Shown piece after piece: positions 47,130-59,830 of a stretch of 64,000 nt of DNA. The position numbers and the translations under genes are program-made. Within the stretch, counting starts at the first letter, position 1. The number at the start of each line of letters is the position of its first letter. Source of the stretch: Endothia cerciana. Lineage: Eukaryota > Ascomycota > Sordariomycetes > Diaporthales > Cryphonectriaceae. Location: positions 1,278,526-1,342,525 of the forward strand of contig JALRMH010000003.1 in assembly GCA_026119935.1 (NCBI GenBank), given 5' to 3'. The notes under the pieces are model-generated. The model saw nothing but the letters and a program-made list of their open reading frames with translations, had not been told where the DNA came from and ran no database searches.

Positions 47130-50029
47130 CTAGTCGTCCGTGTCCATTGGGCCGTGCATCGCTGAGGTTGACGTCGCGACCACAATAGAGTCAGGGTCGT
47201 CGGCCTCGATCTCGCCCTGGGCCTTCTGGTTGCTGCCGCTGTTGCTGTTGCTGTCGTCTTCTTCGCTCTTGCTGTCATCAGAGCTGCTCTCCTCCACCCT
47301 CTCCTCGGCATTCTCCCGTGCCTTCTCGGCCTTCTCCTCAGCCTTGTCCGCAGCCTTCTCCGCAGCCTTCTCGGTCGGTTTGGGCCCGTCCGACATGAAG
47401 GAGCTGTTCATGATTGAAGTACGGCGCAGCGTGAAGCCATTCGGCTCGTCTTGTGGGCAAAACTTGTATTCGCCGTTCTCAGTCCGCTCGATGATATTTT
47501 CTTCAAGGGCCCATTTGGCCAGCAGCGTATCCACGCCGATCTTGAGCCCATCACCCTTTTCCATGTGGCGACCGACGTGCTCGGTCCACTCATCCCAGGC
47601 GATCTGGCCCTCAAACTCCTTCATGCAGTCAGGCTTAGGGCATGCCACGAGCTGAGGAGGTTCTCTCCGCGTGACTAAACAAGACCTCTGCATCTTCTTC
47701 ACATGGTCCTCCCAGTCCGACTGGAGTTTGCTGTCGCCCTTCGTGAGGGCCTTCTTGATGGCAAAGGGAGCATGCATGCGCCGCAGATGCTGCGTGAACA
47801 GGTCCTTGCGGTTGAACTCGTTGCCCTTGCCCTCAGCGGCGCTCGATGGGCACTGCGAACAGCGGTAAAACTGGAGGCAGAGGTGCTGGGAGGAGATGTG
47901 GCGCTTCCACTCGTTCTTTGAGCCGAAGGTGCTCGTGCAGCCGGCAAAAGAGAACGCACATGGGAACGGCCGCGTGTGAGCGGCAGCGATATGCTTCCGC
48001 AGTGACGAAGAGTCCTTGAAAGGCGTGTGGCTGCACATGGTGCATCGAGTCTCGTATTTCGGCTGTGCCTTAGCCAGAGGTTTCCGCGCCGGCGGGGCCG
48101 GCGTGGTGAAGCTGTCGACGGAGTCATTGGGGTCGTTGGACGAGGGCGAACGAGCTGACCTGGCCTCTGACAGGCCGCCTACGCTCAATGCCCCGTCGCT
48201 GGCCTGGCGAACGTGGCTCAGGGCTTTCAGCTGCTCGGCCGCCTCCTTCATCTCCGCGTTGTCTGCATCGTTCCTCATCGCGGCGCCAGTCGCAGTCGCA
48301 GTCGCAGTCGCAGTCGCAGTCACAGTCGCCGTCGCAGTCGCGGTTGCAGTCGGCATGGGAGCCGAGTTGGGAAGCGGATTCCTGGCGGGCGCCTCGTGGC
48401 GAGCTGACTGCGCAGAATAGGTGGACGCCTGTTGGGCAATCGCCTCATGACGACGCTTGTTGGCCTGACCGTTTGCAGCCGCGCCGCCGGCCCCGAGAAG
48501 GGCGCGACCGTCGTCCACCGCTCTCTGGTGGACAGGAAGCGCAGGCGGGAGAGGGGGCGGTGCGCGTGCGGACTGGACGAGACCCTTGTACAGGTCTACC
48601 ATGTTGTGGGAGTTGATGTAACCAAGGAAACAGCACACCTTGTCATGCTGAACAATGCCCCACACAGACAGGGGCATGGAGACAAGAAGCATGGTGGGTG
48701 GTCCGAGAAACATGCCTTCCATGGTGATCTTGGACGCGAGGGGAGGCGGGTTCTGCAGCCACTGGTTGTAGAAGACCATGTCCGTGCTGGCATCACCGAC
48801 AAACGTCGTACAGACGAGCACCCTCGCCTCGTCGAAAGTCAGGTCGGGGACTGGACCGGAGACAAACGGGATGCCCTGGTTTGAGAATTGGGCACTCGTG
48901 TGATGAGACTCCCGAGCAGGAGAGCCGCCCTGGTTCAACGGGGCTAGGGCGATGTACTCGACCTTTCCTGGGGTCAGCGTGAACAAGGTCGGCGTCTTTT
49001 CGACAGGCGGGTGTGGCTTGGGTCCGCCACCGTTGACGGGCCTCGTGGCCACATCGCGCTGTCTCAACCGCATGACCTCGTCGTACAGCCGCTGCACCGT
49101 ATACGGCCTGCCCAGGCTGCTGAGGTTGTAGAGGGCCTCGGCCAGGTAGGTCGTGAAGGACTGGAGCGGATGCTCAGACACCTGCTGGCCTGGAGTGTAT
49201 GCGGCAATGGCCTGCTTCGTGCCATGGCTACCGGCATGTGGGGAGTCATGGATGGCACAGGTGTCGAGAAGCAGGAGGATGTCCGACTGGGCATCCTCGA
49301 AGAGACAGCGTACACCACCCCACTTCAGCCGACACGCGTCCTCCCGCGGGTTGCTAGATTATCATCAGCATACCTTGCACGTCGCACGCACGGCGGGTGC
49401 AGCATACCTCGCCCAGTACACCTGGCCGTCCGGGCCGACATAGCTGTGGCCGGCGTAGTAGATGATCAAGAGGTGATCGCTGCGGGCATGCTCGATGAAG
49501 GAGGCCATCTGGACGCTCAGCTTGATGCTGGGGTTGGGACAGGTGGGTATGGCCCACTTGTCGGTGTGGTAGTTGTATCTCTCGCGGAAGACCTTCTCCA
49601 GTTGGAGGATCTCGCGCTCCATCGGCGTGTCATCCTCCCACCGCAGCAGCAGCACCGAGGCGTCCTTGTAGGGGGGCCGCCGCTGCATCTTGCCGTAGAT
49701 GTACATTGCAGCATCCTGCAAGTGCCGGGCGAAAGACTCAAACTCATGGCGCTCGGGCGGGGGAGGCTCCTGGACGGGGTAGTGTGGACGCGCCTGTGTC
49801 GCGGATGCGTCAGTCATAAAACAGCTGGCGGGCAGGTTATCCCTGGGAGGGTGTCACGAACCTGCTCGGTTGGATATTGCGCCTGCTGTGGGGCCGTCGC
49901 AGGAGTTGGCTTGGGGACAGCGGGGGCAGCAGAAGCTGGTGTTGGTGGTGAGGCCCGGGGGGCGGCAGGAGGAGGGGGAGGCTCGGCCATCTTGGGTGCG
50001 AGCCTCCGCCGCTTGTTAGGAGGATCCAT
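47130..50029 (-). CDS. Caspase-like domain fused to C2H2 zinc fingers
   Basis: Three exons, 50029-49862, 49793-49374 and 49322-47130, predict 926 residues. After a basic, Pro/Ala-rich N-terminus (KRRRLAPK could be a nuclear signal) comes a caspase-hemoglobinase-like fold: LLIIYYAGHSYVG holds the candidate His172 and DILLLLDTC the candidate Cys218, a gap of 46 residues as in clan CD peptidases. The C-terminal half has C2H2 fingers, starting CTMCSHTPFKDSSSLRKHI, then CAFSFAGCTSTFGSKNEWKRH and CSQC...QHLRRMH, with a further Cys/His site at CPKPDC. An acidic, Ser-rich tail ends the protein. The middle contains a Thr-Ala repeat. The combination suggests a nuclear or DNA-bound regulator with a protease-derived domain; activity is unproven. 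An in-frame Met further upstream at 50347 is less likely as start. Confidence 0.86.
48293..48355 (-). repeat. Hexanucleotide repeat coding Thr-Ala dipeptides
   Basis: About ten copies of a CAGTCG-like unit, some degenerate, inside exon 3 of the caspase-zinc-finger gene. It reads as an alternating Thr-Ala run on the minus strand between the caspase-like domain and the zinc fingers. Confidence 0.9.
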
Positions 50030-50408
50030 TGTGTGCGGTACCGTGACCGTTTGTGCACGAGGCCAGGGAAACAACCGTGTGGGAGGGATTTGTAGGACTG
50101 CGACAATTGTGAGGTGGTGGATCGGGGTCGGGGGAGAGAGGGGTGGTGGTGTGTGGCCTGGAAATGGAGAGAGGTTGGAAGAACAAGGCTGCCCGCCTCG
50201 AGGGAGGGCTGTGGCAGCAAGAAAAGACGGGCCCTGGGGAAAATCGGCGGTGGAGCTCAGACCGCGTGAATGTAGAAGTGACTTGCTGGCCGAAGCGGGG
50301 CTTGCAGCAGGTGACCGTCGAGAGAAGATGCACCCGCCTCGGCTCAATCAGCTGAGTTCACCAGACGCCAGAGTATAACGACTTGGGGAGGCGATATCTC
50401 ATGGTAGA

Positions 50409-50410
<2 letters not shown>

Positions 50411-50438
<28 letters not shown>
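50411..50438. repeat. (CT)n dinucleotide tract
   Basis: About 14 CT units upstream of the caspase-zinc-finger gene, probably in its promoter. No coding role. Confidence 0.9.
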
Positions 50439-50442
<4 letters not shown>

Positions 50443-50718
50443 TCTTTTTGGCAGGCTATTCACCCAGGTACAGGACATCTGTGGAGGCGGGCCCCGTACA
50501 AGTGGCCTCACTCTTGACGAAACCCGCCCCCCCCCCCCTCCAGGCACTTTGGTGTCCATATTACGACAATGTTAGCTGCATGGCTCAACCTCACACATCG
50601 ACGGTTGTAAGTCTGCCCGTTCACCCTTGTTGATTCGAGAGGGTGCAATATGAAGCAGGGCAGCCTGTTGGTCAAGAAAAAGAAGAAAAAAAATGGAAGG
50701 CCTCGGGGATCGTCATAG

Positions 50719-50757
50719 ATATATATTTAAATATATATATATATATATATCTATATA
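50719..50757. repeat. (AT)n dinucleotide-rich tract
   Basis: A nearly uninterrupted AT alternation of about 39 bases with a short TTTAAA interruption. It may extrude a hairpin or simply mark an AT-rich island in GC-rich surroundings. Confidence 0.9.
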
Positions 50758-53369
50758 AACTGACCGCTGGTGCGCTTGGGCCCCGGGTTGCTGTGGTTCA
50801 AGGCTCGTGCGTGCGCAGCCCTGTGCTGGTGTAAGTCGGTCGGCAAGGCCACACGCAAGCGCCAGCCCGCAGCCCAGCAGCCCCAGGCCCAGCCCTGCCG
50901 TAAGCCCCTCGGCCGCGGACCTCCCACCGCCAAGAAGGCTGCTCAGTTGGAGGTACCGTGTACCTTGCCGGGGCGGCCCAATCAGGGCGCACAGATGAGC
51001 CCCGGCCAATCGAGAGGCGAGCTCGCGGCCTTGCGGGACCCACACCAGCAGCTTCTCCTCACCCGGCCTGGACCTTGGGGCCGTGGCCCCTCCCCGGCTG
51101 GCCCCAATCAGACCACCTCAAGTCTTGCCGGGCTGCAGGCTGCAGTGACAGTGCAGCACCTTCGATGGCCTCTGTTGCGTTAGCCTGGGCTCGCCTACCG
51201 TCCGCCGTGCCATGCACCATCCTCGGCCACGTCAATCATATGTACGTCTAACCTAGGATGGTCCTCTTTTCTCCCGGCACCTTTGGTTTTTGCCAGCTGC
51301 CGATTTGCCTTCCCTTCTCGACTATTAGATTTCCTTGTCATGGTCTAACCTTAGCGAGGGCTGTGAGACTCTGCGGTTCGCTGTGAGGTTGCCCAATGCT
51401 ACTCCACCCAAATCTAAACAGCTCACCAAACCACCCTCCCACTAGGGGGACCCCTCCGCGACCTGGCGCCTGGTGATAGATCAAAGCGGCAAGTGTCAGC
51501 CGTGGCCCCAACAAGAAGATCAGGCCCAGGTCCAGTAGGGGGTTGTTTTTCTGTGGGCCCGGGCAAGTCTGACATGGGGGAGGGACACAGAGAGAGAGAG
51601 AGAGAGTTGCACCACATACATAATGCAATCGCCAGTGACCAATGACGAATCATTAGTCTCAATTTTTGAATCAGCCTATCTGCGAATTTACTACCCGTCC
51701 AGCGAGAGTTCCGCACCATTCACAGCCGGAGCTTGACCGTTCCCGCATTCCACCTCGGCCTCCCTCTCGTTGTCTTTTTTGACCATCTCCGTCCCCATTT
51801 CCCCCACGTGCATTATCTGCCCTCGCCGCCCACCTATCAATGGCCACCGTCTTCACCACACTGCCTGCCGCCATCAGCTCATACTCGCCTATGAGACATC
51901 TCTGCATCTGTGGAACCGCGGTAATAATCCCTTCTGCGAGACATGGCTGGAGGGCAACACTGCCGGATTGGGTGTATGATTGACAGTGCGCCCGTGTGAC
52001 CTGGCCAGCCTCCCACAACGGCAAAACTCAGTGTCTGAATCGATGTGATGCGGTTATCGACAGACAGGAACATTGCGCCTCTGACCTTGAAGGTCTAGGA
52101 GCCGCCCCGACGCATGTCTGGCTACTCTCCTTGCGCCATCGAGAACTCAAGAGAGGCATGCAAGTTGCAGCGATCCTGCATTTCTGGAGAAGATAGAATC
52201 CGAGACAGGAACCTTAGGCAGAAGATACCCGGCCCGCCCTGCAATGCCTATTAAGCCTCCTTGCCTACACTGTAATGGATGTGGTTAGTCATGCTTCCGC
52301 CTTGACGTCTGAATGATTCCTCATATCCGGGAGATCAGGTTCGATATCCGACCGGTAGGTAGAGACGTCATAATTTGCAAACACGAAAACTCTGGACCTG
52401 CAATTAATTCTTTTTTTCTGAGGAGACGGAAGCAGGAGCGCAGCCACGAGGGCCAGCTCTCGGGGTTTAGAAGAAGAGTCCTCAGTCTGCAGCTTCAGCT
52501 CGGCGACTACTCCTCCGACGGATACAACCAAAGGAAAAGGGGCAAAAAGGAGAAGGGAACGAGAAGGGGAGAAGAAAAAGAGCCGTGCCGGAGGGCCGAT
52601 ACAACATACTGTCCAAGAGTTTCTGCCTCAGAACATGAAGCAATTATAACATCCCTTCCATGCTATTGTGCGCACCTGCCAAGCTTCTTTGCATCTACGC
52701 AAAATCACTCAGATCTCCCACAGGATTCTCCGCCCCCACCATATTTCTTTTCCCTTTTCCCTTCTCTTCTTTTCTTTTCATTTCTCTATCTTTGATTGAA
52801 CGATGACATGACCATCAGGTGATCGCACTTGTCTTCCCGTAGTCGCACTAAATCTCTCACTTTCTCTCTCCCCCTCCCTTTTCTTTTCCTCTCTTTTGTT
52901 CTTCTTGTTGTTGTTCTACTGGTGTGACGCACCCCAGGACTCCAGCATATGGACGAGCTCGACACCGTCCTCGAATGTTCCGTCTGTCTGCTACAGTGAT
53001 CCACGTACCCTTGTCCTTGCCCTGCTCTCCCGCGAGGGTAAGGAGAACACCTGTTAGTAAGGGCTTTTGGATGATCACTCTAGTGAGGTTGATGACATGA
53101 CAGAGATGGAGCTCAAGATTCTGGGCAGATGGATGCTTCGTTAGGGACTGTACCATGCTGAGCAGGCATTCTTCAACATCCTGTAGCGGGATATGGGGTG
53201 ATGATCATGGCCTTGGTCAAAAGAGCAGTCCTAAACTGGGGCTGGTCATCACATTTGCGTATCCTCTTAGCTGTATGGAGCGTGCTTTCACATCTTTGAA
53301 CCCCAACAGCCCTAGATACCTATGGCTTCGACCTGGGCCTATTTCTTTCACTACTCGTTTGTCCATTGC

Positions 53370-53995
53370 ATCCATCGCAGCTCTCCGGGTCTTCCTGAAA
53401 TCCTTAACCGTAAGACCGTCCAGGGAGAGCGCAGCGATCTCCCCCCAAGGTCTTACCTTACACTCGGACGCGCAAAAGTACGAGAAGGCGACGCCAAGGG
53501 CCGCAAAGGAATCATAGATGAGTCCGACACCCGCACCGAGATGCGCATAGCCAGCGTCCATGACATAGGGTGTACGAGACGCTACGAGACTCTGAATCAC
53601 GATATTACACATGGCTCCCTGGCCATATGTCAGGCCCCGCAGCCGGCTAGTGGAGACATCCGACGCCGGCGATCGTGAACATGGCCGTGAACACCTGGGA
53701 GGAGGGGGAGGGGTTTGACATCGTGCCGAGGCCGCCCATGGCGAGAAGCGCGACTGTCAGGATCGCGTCCCACGAGGCCCTGAGGGACCTGCGGCCGACG
53801 ATGTCTGCGAGAGCTCGACATCAGATGGAGATACAGATCACGAATGCGTAGTTGGTGCAGACACCGACGGCGGAGTATTGCGGGTGCCACGGAGAATACC
53901 TGCAGCCCAAACGGCATGCGGCAGGAGTCATCGCTCTCGATCTCGCTCGTGTCTCGACATATGATAGCTTCAATAACCCGTCCGACTTTCATGAA
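53370..53995 (-). pseudogene. Decayed MFS sugar transporter fragment
   Basis: Minus-strand segments in shifted frames match the C-terminal half of sugar/alpha-glucoside permeases: VCTNYAFVICISI followed by a stop, then ADIVGRRSL, a membrane-like GGLGTMSNPS segment, another stop, and in a different frame AHLGAGVGLIYDSFAALGVA and YFCASEC, the position of the usual PE-KGR signature. At least two stop codons, a frame shift and missing membrane helices show that it is not functional. The N-terminal half was not found. The first stop sits where a Trp would be expected (TGG to TGA), which is compatible with a C-to-T type mutation as in repeat-induced point mutation, but one site is not proof. Confidence 0.68.
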
Positions 53996-56900
53996 GGCCT
54001 GGTAGGCGTCGACAAACAGAGCTCACACTGGCGCCGGTACGAAATCAGACGAGAAACAAAGAGGCATACCCGGCGGACCTCTGCAAGCACAGTGGATATT
54101 CGCGCAGACGTGAAGTCGGTCGGACTGGCCTGTCTAGCAAGGGTTGTCGGGAATAATTATTGTCTGCACAAGCAAATCAGCAGGTCCAAATGCACGTAGT
54201 AATAGTACTCTCAATGACTCCAACACATCTCCACAGTTGATTGCCCTTTATGGTATTGCCGGCCATTCATGTGCCTTTGCCGGGCCTGGCAGTATGGGAC
54301 TCGCCGACGAGATGTTGAGGAGTTGAGGTCTGCCCTTGCGCAGGCTTTAGCACGCCATCACGTCCCCCCCACTTGGGGCCATTCTCAGGCACACCCCCCA
54401 CACAGGTAGACTGCCCGAAAGCGGGGAGGGGTATTGGCAATCGCTCTAAATGGGCGACTTCAGACGATACCATCCTCTTAACAGTTTATACGAAGGCCAA
54501 GGCCCCACGCCCTGGGCCAGCGTCGCCATGATGAAGTCATGGTCTATAGGGCACTCATCACCATCTATGTAACTGAACCTGACTCTCGAACACTCGGACG
54601 GAATTACGAACGAAGAGCTTGTCCCTTAGTACAACAAATGTTTGGCGGGTTCCCGGCTTTGTATTTCCGGACGCCAATGGCACCAAGAGAAGTCGCTCTT
54701 GGGCCTGAGCACCGCGACCAGGCCCCCGCCCCGACGTGATCATCCCATTTCCAGCTCCTGTCTGAGACGCGGAACATATATCTTGATTACCCTCGTCCAA
54801 TTTGGGTCTCCTGAATGGCCGAGTATCGGAAAAAGGTCTGCGTAATCAATCTTTTCCTTCTCTCTTCCAAGCTCTGAATAAGCCATTCCGCTCGATCAAC
54901 CTTGCTTTTCCCAAAGCCCAAACCCGCAACTTCGTTGCATCTTTACGAGGTATGGACGACATACCAAACTGAGAGACCAAGCGGGGTTGGTCAATCTTGA
55001 CCACACCATCCAGCTACCAGACCAGTCAAATGGCTTTCTAAAGTGATGTCTCACTCAAGTAGTAAGCTGATTCGTAGCACCTTAAAGCAATGGAAAGAAA
55101 CTCCTGCTTCCCGGCTAGGGGAAAGATGCGATCTGGTTTACATCTTAGAAAGATCGCGTCTGGAAATACGTGCTAGTCAGAGGCATATTCTTGAGAGGTA
55201 GCCCTGCGGAGCAGTAGTCTGTGTCTCAACGATGCTGGATAGAGGTCGACTCTAGCTGCTCTAAACCGGCACTCTGATGTTAGTGCGTGGGCACGAGCGA
55301 GGATGTCTGGATGGCGAACACTGAAGAGCGCGGGTGGAAATGAAGAATCTCTTCCATAGGATGCGCTCTTCGACAATACACTCAGAAGTAACGCTTTGCG
55401 TATCATGAGCTGTTCATCACTTACTAGGGTAGCGTCTATATTATCAAAGACCTGAACATGAAATATCATTGCTACACTTGCGTCAGGCATTAAGGTATCC
55501 CATAGATGCTGTTCAAAGGTGGGTTACCCCAAATCAGAGGTTAAAAGATGTGCAAGCACTATCATTAAACATGATGATGGTACACGTCTTTTACGTCGAG
55601 AAGTTTGAGAGTGTGTGCTGGTGCCAAATAATGGCCGCTTCACCAAACTAGTCACCAAAGTCCAGATCACACTCGATTAGTTGTCTCGTCTAACCGCTTC
55701 CACATGCGCTGCCTGTCTGGATCGCCACCTAGGTATCCCCGGCGGATGGTATTCCAGAGTTGGTTCATACGGCCAGCTTTCATACTTCTGCCGTCGGACT
55801 CATCGCGGTGCTTAAAAGTACGCAATTAGCAAAAGGAAAGAGATGAAATTATACCTCCCCCCTTTCTGCGGTAAACAAATCACCGCACCTAGGCACTCAC
55901 TGCCATGGGATACCGATCTATCGAGCAACGTGACCCAGGAGACATGACATCGAAACTCGTGTCAAACTGCCCCTCTGTGGCCAAGTGTATGGTTAATGCT
56001 CTTCAATAAATCTGATTCGCCGTGGCATGGCTCCAGACGATTCTGAAGAGGTTTCGAATATTTGGACTTTGACGCCCGCTCGGGCTTTAGGGGGTGAAGG
56101 AGGCTGACCAATCATCTTACACGGAGCTTTAGTACCCCACTTCTTCAAATGCCTCGATCAAGAGCCACGATCGACTGTCTCCCGTGCCACACGCAGGACG
56201 CATTGTAGAGAGTCGCGTTGTGCTCTCGAAGTCATTCTATCATTAGAAGCAGAGTAGTATGTTACAGAGGTGAAATGAGCAGGAAAGTTTTCATTTAGGA
56301 GTTACGCCGCCTTCGCCTCTGGGCCGTACTCTAGGCCTTAAACACAGCCTCACCCCTTGCCGTCTCTATGTCGGCCGGGCCGAGTGAAGACAGTCCCCAA
56401 CAGTGTGACTGAGTGATAAATCAGGAGCGTTTGTTTTTGGCTATTCCAAAGCACAGGATCTCATGTTATCGCATTGTTTTTTTTAAGTTTAACAATTTCT
56501 CCATGTTCGAAAACAAGGCACTAAGGATAGCAAGCGTACACCGCGAACAGGTCTTCCTATGCGGGCGGCCCCAATGCGACCAACTGGCTTATGCGCCTTG
56601 CGGAATTTACGTTTAGTACTGATTAGGGATGTATTTTCCAACGCATGGTTTAAACACCGCATTGTTGATCAATCCTTACAGTATGATTTTGCGACCATAT
56701 GCGGGGTAAAATACTCCTATGTCGCTTTCATCTTTTAGCCACGCTCCTGTTCACCAATTTATAGAGCCTTGACACTGGGCACCCAGAAGGGGGGGGCGGG
56801 GTTTAGCATACTACAGGTCCTGCATGACTCCTCCTCGCCCCTACGAAACAAAGAACTTAACGTTGGGAAGAAGAGGAAGGAAAGAGAGTGGGGGGTGTTC

Positions 56901-58041
56901 GATAATGCATATGAATGCTGTATGCATTCCCGAGGATAAGGAGGAGGAGCGTGTCCAATTCCTGTTTCTTGTCGAGAGCGGAAGCGGTGTGATGTAAAAT
57001 CCGCGGGGATCCCGCTGGTACCCACATGAGTGATGATCACTTGAGTTTTTTTTTAAAAAAGCTTTGATCACTTTGCTAACTACAACAAGCTCTAATAGGC
57101 GAGATGACAGATTCTATCCAGCAGACTGATAGCAGTGCAAATTGATTTGCGGCTTCTCTCATATACACTGCATGCGCCTGCGGTTACAGGACATCAAGAG
57201 AAAAAGAAAGAAAAGAAGACAGTTTCTTTGACTAGCACAACTAATGAAGGAGAATTCGAACACATCACGAGAAGGCACTACTCAGGGAAGCGAGAGGCTT
57301 AGTTGTATGATGAACATCTCGGACCAGAGTAAGGCAGCAAAAAGCAGCTAAATGAGATTAATGAGATTTCGAGGATTGGTTGCAATAGCTACGTGATTAC
57401 AACGTGACTCATCCCGACGGGCTTCTCGAATCCAGAGATTGCTTGAGTCGTTGGGAGTACAATGTATCGAAAGTGGGTTATATGGTCTATACGTGCCCGA
57501 ATTCTGTGATACATCTTCTCGGCCAAAATTAAGATCTGTTGTTGCTGAACGCTGGATCTGTCGATGCGCCAAGACTATGCACTAACATGTGCTGCCTTGA
57601 ATGCGAATAGTTTCATATTGAAAGGTGCCGTGAAATTTAGCCGTTCTACACTAGTTAGTAAGGGACAAGCACCATCACCACTTCTCCTCCCCACACCTTG
57701 GCACGATTGGTGCCAGAGTTGATTGCGGGGTTCGGCTTGGAACACATAGCATGCTAAGAACCAGTCCAGTCCTGGACTCCATTTTCCTCCTTCGAGGCCT
57801 AATGTTACACCACAGGCTCTGTGGTCTGCTGTGTCGGTGGGAGCTCGTGCGAACCGCAGGAATGTCAGATGCACCGCCCCCACCTAGGCAGTGATCAGTG
57901 ATACGCGGGGATCTGGCTTCTTCGACACATGCAATTGCGTCTGCATCCCAAACGGACAACAGCTCTAATCCTCAAACAGTTCTCCCTTGCAAACCAACTC
58001 CCCTTACGACATCTCTATCCCACCTGGAAGTGATACTCATC
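53996..58041. other. Gene-poor region, no supported gene
   Basis: About 4 kb with short unrecognised frames only (for example 55173-55490 -). It is AT-richer than the coding regions. No transposon end, RNA gene or repeat array was seen. The last few hundred bases are presumably the MFS promoter. Confidence 0.5.
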
Positions 58042-59830
58042 ATGGCAAACGCTGGAGACGATGTGGAAGCGAAAGGTCCAGAGGTCGTTCTGGATCAGGA
58101 GAAGCGAGCACCCGTAACCTGGGATGCTGAGGCCGAGAAGAAGCTGAGATGGAAGTGCGACCGCCATGTGCTGCCATGCATCACGCTCCTGTTCTTCTTG
58201 TCATTTCTTGACAGGACAAACATCGGCAAGCTGTCTCTAGATGAGCAACAAGACTGTAGGCGCTCAAACTGATCTTTTTTTCAAGGCAACGCAAAGATCC
58301 AGGGGATGGTTCAGGACCTTCATATGACAGGTCACGACTACAATGTCGCACTCTTCATATTCTTCATCCCATATATCCTCTTCGAAGTCCCAAGCAACAT
58401 CATAATCAAAAAAATCGCGCCTTCAACATGGCTGAGCATCATCATGGTCCTTTGGGGTAAGTGACAACTGCATGAAAAGTAGGGAGAACCATCCTCCTTG
58501 TTGCAGTTGGCTGACTGAAGGTGGCTCGTAGGAATCACGACCGTTGGCCAAGGACTAGTCAATACCGTCGGAGGGCTTATCGCTTGTCGTTTCCTTCTCG
58601 GTTTATTTGAAGCTGGCGTATTCCCCGGTGAGCTGCTAGACCTATCGCACTTGCAGAAAACCCGCACAAATGCCGAGAACATGGTACTGATCTTATCTAG
58701 GCTGCGTCTACCTGATCAGTATGTATTATACGCGATTTGAACTGCAATGGCGACTCTCTCTGTTCTTCTCTGCGAGCATCCTTGCTGGTGCTGTATCCGG
58801 GCTTCTGGCGTACGCCATTGCGAACATGAGAGGAGTTGGCGGGTATAATGCTTGGAGATGGCAAGAGACCCGGATTCCATAAGCCGTCGGTCGAACACTG
58901 ACGAATTGATTCCAGGATCTTCATTGTCGAAGGGTTGGCCACCGTGGTAGTCGGCGCCCTATCAAAGCTCTTCACAGCAGACTGGCCAGAAACTGCGAGA
59001 TTCCTGAGCGACGAGGAGCGGAAGATACTCGTGGCTCGACTTGCAAAGGATCATGGCGCGGCTAGGATGGACCACCTCAACAAGCGGGCGGCCAAGCGGG
59101 CATTCGGCGACTGGAAGGTCTACTGTGGTATAGTCATGTATCTGGGCATCGTGAACACGGGATACTCCGGAGCAGTAAGAACAACCTGGTCCTCGTTTGA
59201 AACGCTGCCATCGTCGCTAAACGCCACTGTCCTTCACAGTTTTTCATCCCCACGATCATTGAGCAACTAGGCTACGAAGCCCAAGAGGCGCAGGCGCGAA
59301 GCATTCCAATTTTCATCGTTGCCGCAGTGCTATGTCTCATCACGGCGTACCTGACGGACAGGCTGCACCACCGATATGCATTCACGATGACGGGCGTTCT
59401 AGTTGCCACTGTTGGATACGTGCTCCTGCTCTGCCAGCAACGGATCTCCGTCGGGGTCCAGTACTTCGCCCTGTTCCTCGTCGTCAGTGGTGGGTATATC
59501 ACGCAGCCAGTGACTCTAGTTTGGCTTTCGAACAACGTCAGCGGCCACTATAAGCGCGCCATCGCAACCGCGATGCAGGTTGGCTTCGGAAACTGCGGTG
59601 GGATCGTGGCCAGCAACACCTTCTTGCAGTCCGAGCAGCCTTTGTACCAGACTGGATACGGGACCAGCCTGGCACTAGTCTGGTTGTGCGGTATCGCCTG
59701 TACGGCGATGTTCTTTGGGGTGTTGCACGAAAATAGGAATAGACGCCGTGGGGACAGAGATTGGAGGTTGGAAGAACCTGATGTCGGTAACATGGGCGAT
59801 GATCATCCGTCTTGGATATTTTCGACTTGA
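58042..59830 (+). CDS. MFS anion/allantoate-type permease (Dal5-like) with two GC-AG introns
   Basis: Six exons, 58042-58225, 58286-58456, 58532-58627, 58701-58860, 58916-59174 and 59240-59830, join in phase to 486 residues. The N-terminus is cytosolic and leads into helix 1 ending LDRTNIG-NAKIQG, the signature of the ACS/Dal5 branch of the major facilitator superfamily. FLLGLFEAGVFPGCVYLIS forms helix 4 and VSGGYITQPV lies in the C-terminal half. About 12 membrane helices fit. Members import allantoate, pantothenate, nicotinate and similar anions across the plasma membrane; the substrate here is not readable. Introns 1 (donor GCAAGC at 58226) and 4 (donor GCAAGA at 58861) begin with GC rather than GT; no in-phase GT donor gives the conserved protein. 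The other introns are GT-AG. Confidence 0.93.

Larger units (their letters stand above)
50030..53369. other. Gene-poor region with simple repeats
   Basis: About 3.3 kb. It begins with the caspase-zinc-finger promoter and contains (CT)n at 50411-50438, an AT dinucleotide tract at 50719-50757 and a short (AG)n near 51590. T/C-rich stretches lie at 52740-52915. Open frames are GC-rich but unrecognised. No gene is supported. Confidence 0.5.

Noticed and set aside
49011..50378. Plus-strand open frame (455 residues) opposite the caspase-zinc-finger gene
   Set aside because: It overlaps well-supported exons on the other strand and has no recognisable domain.
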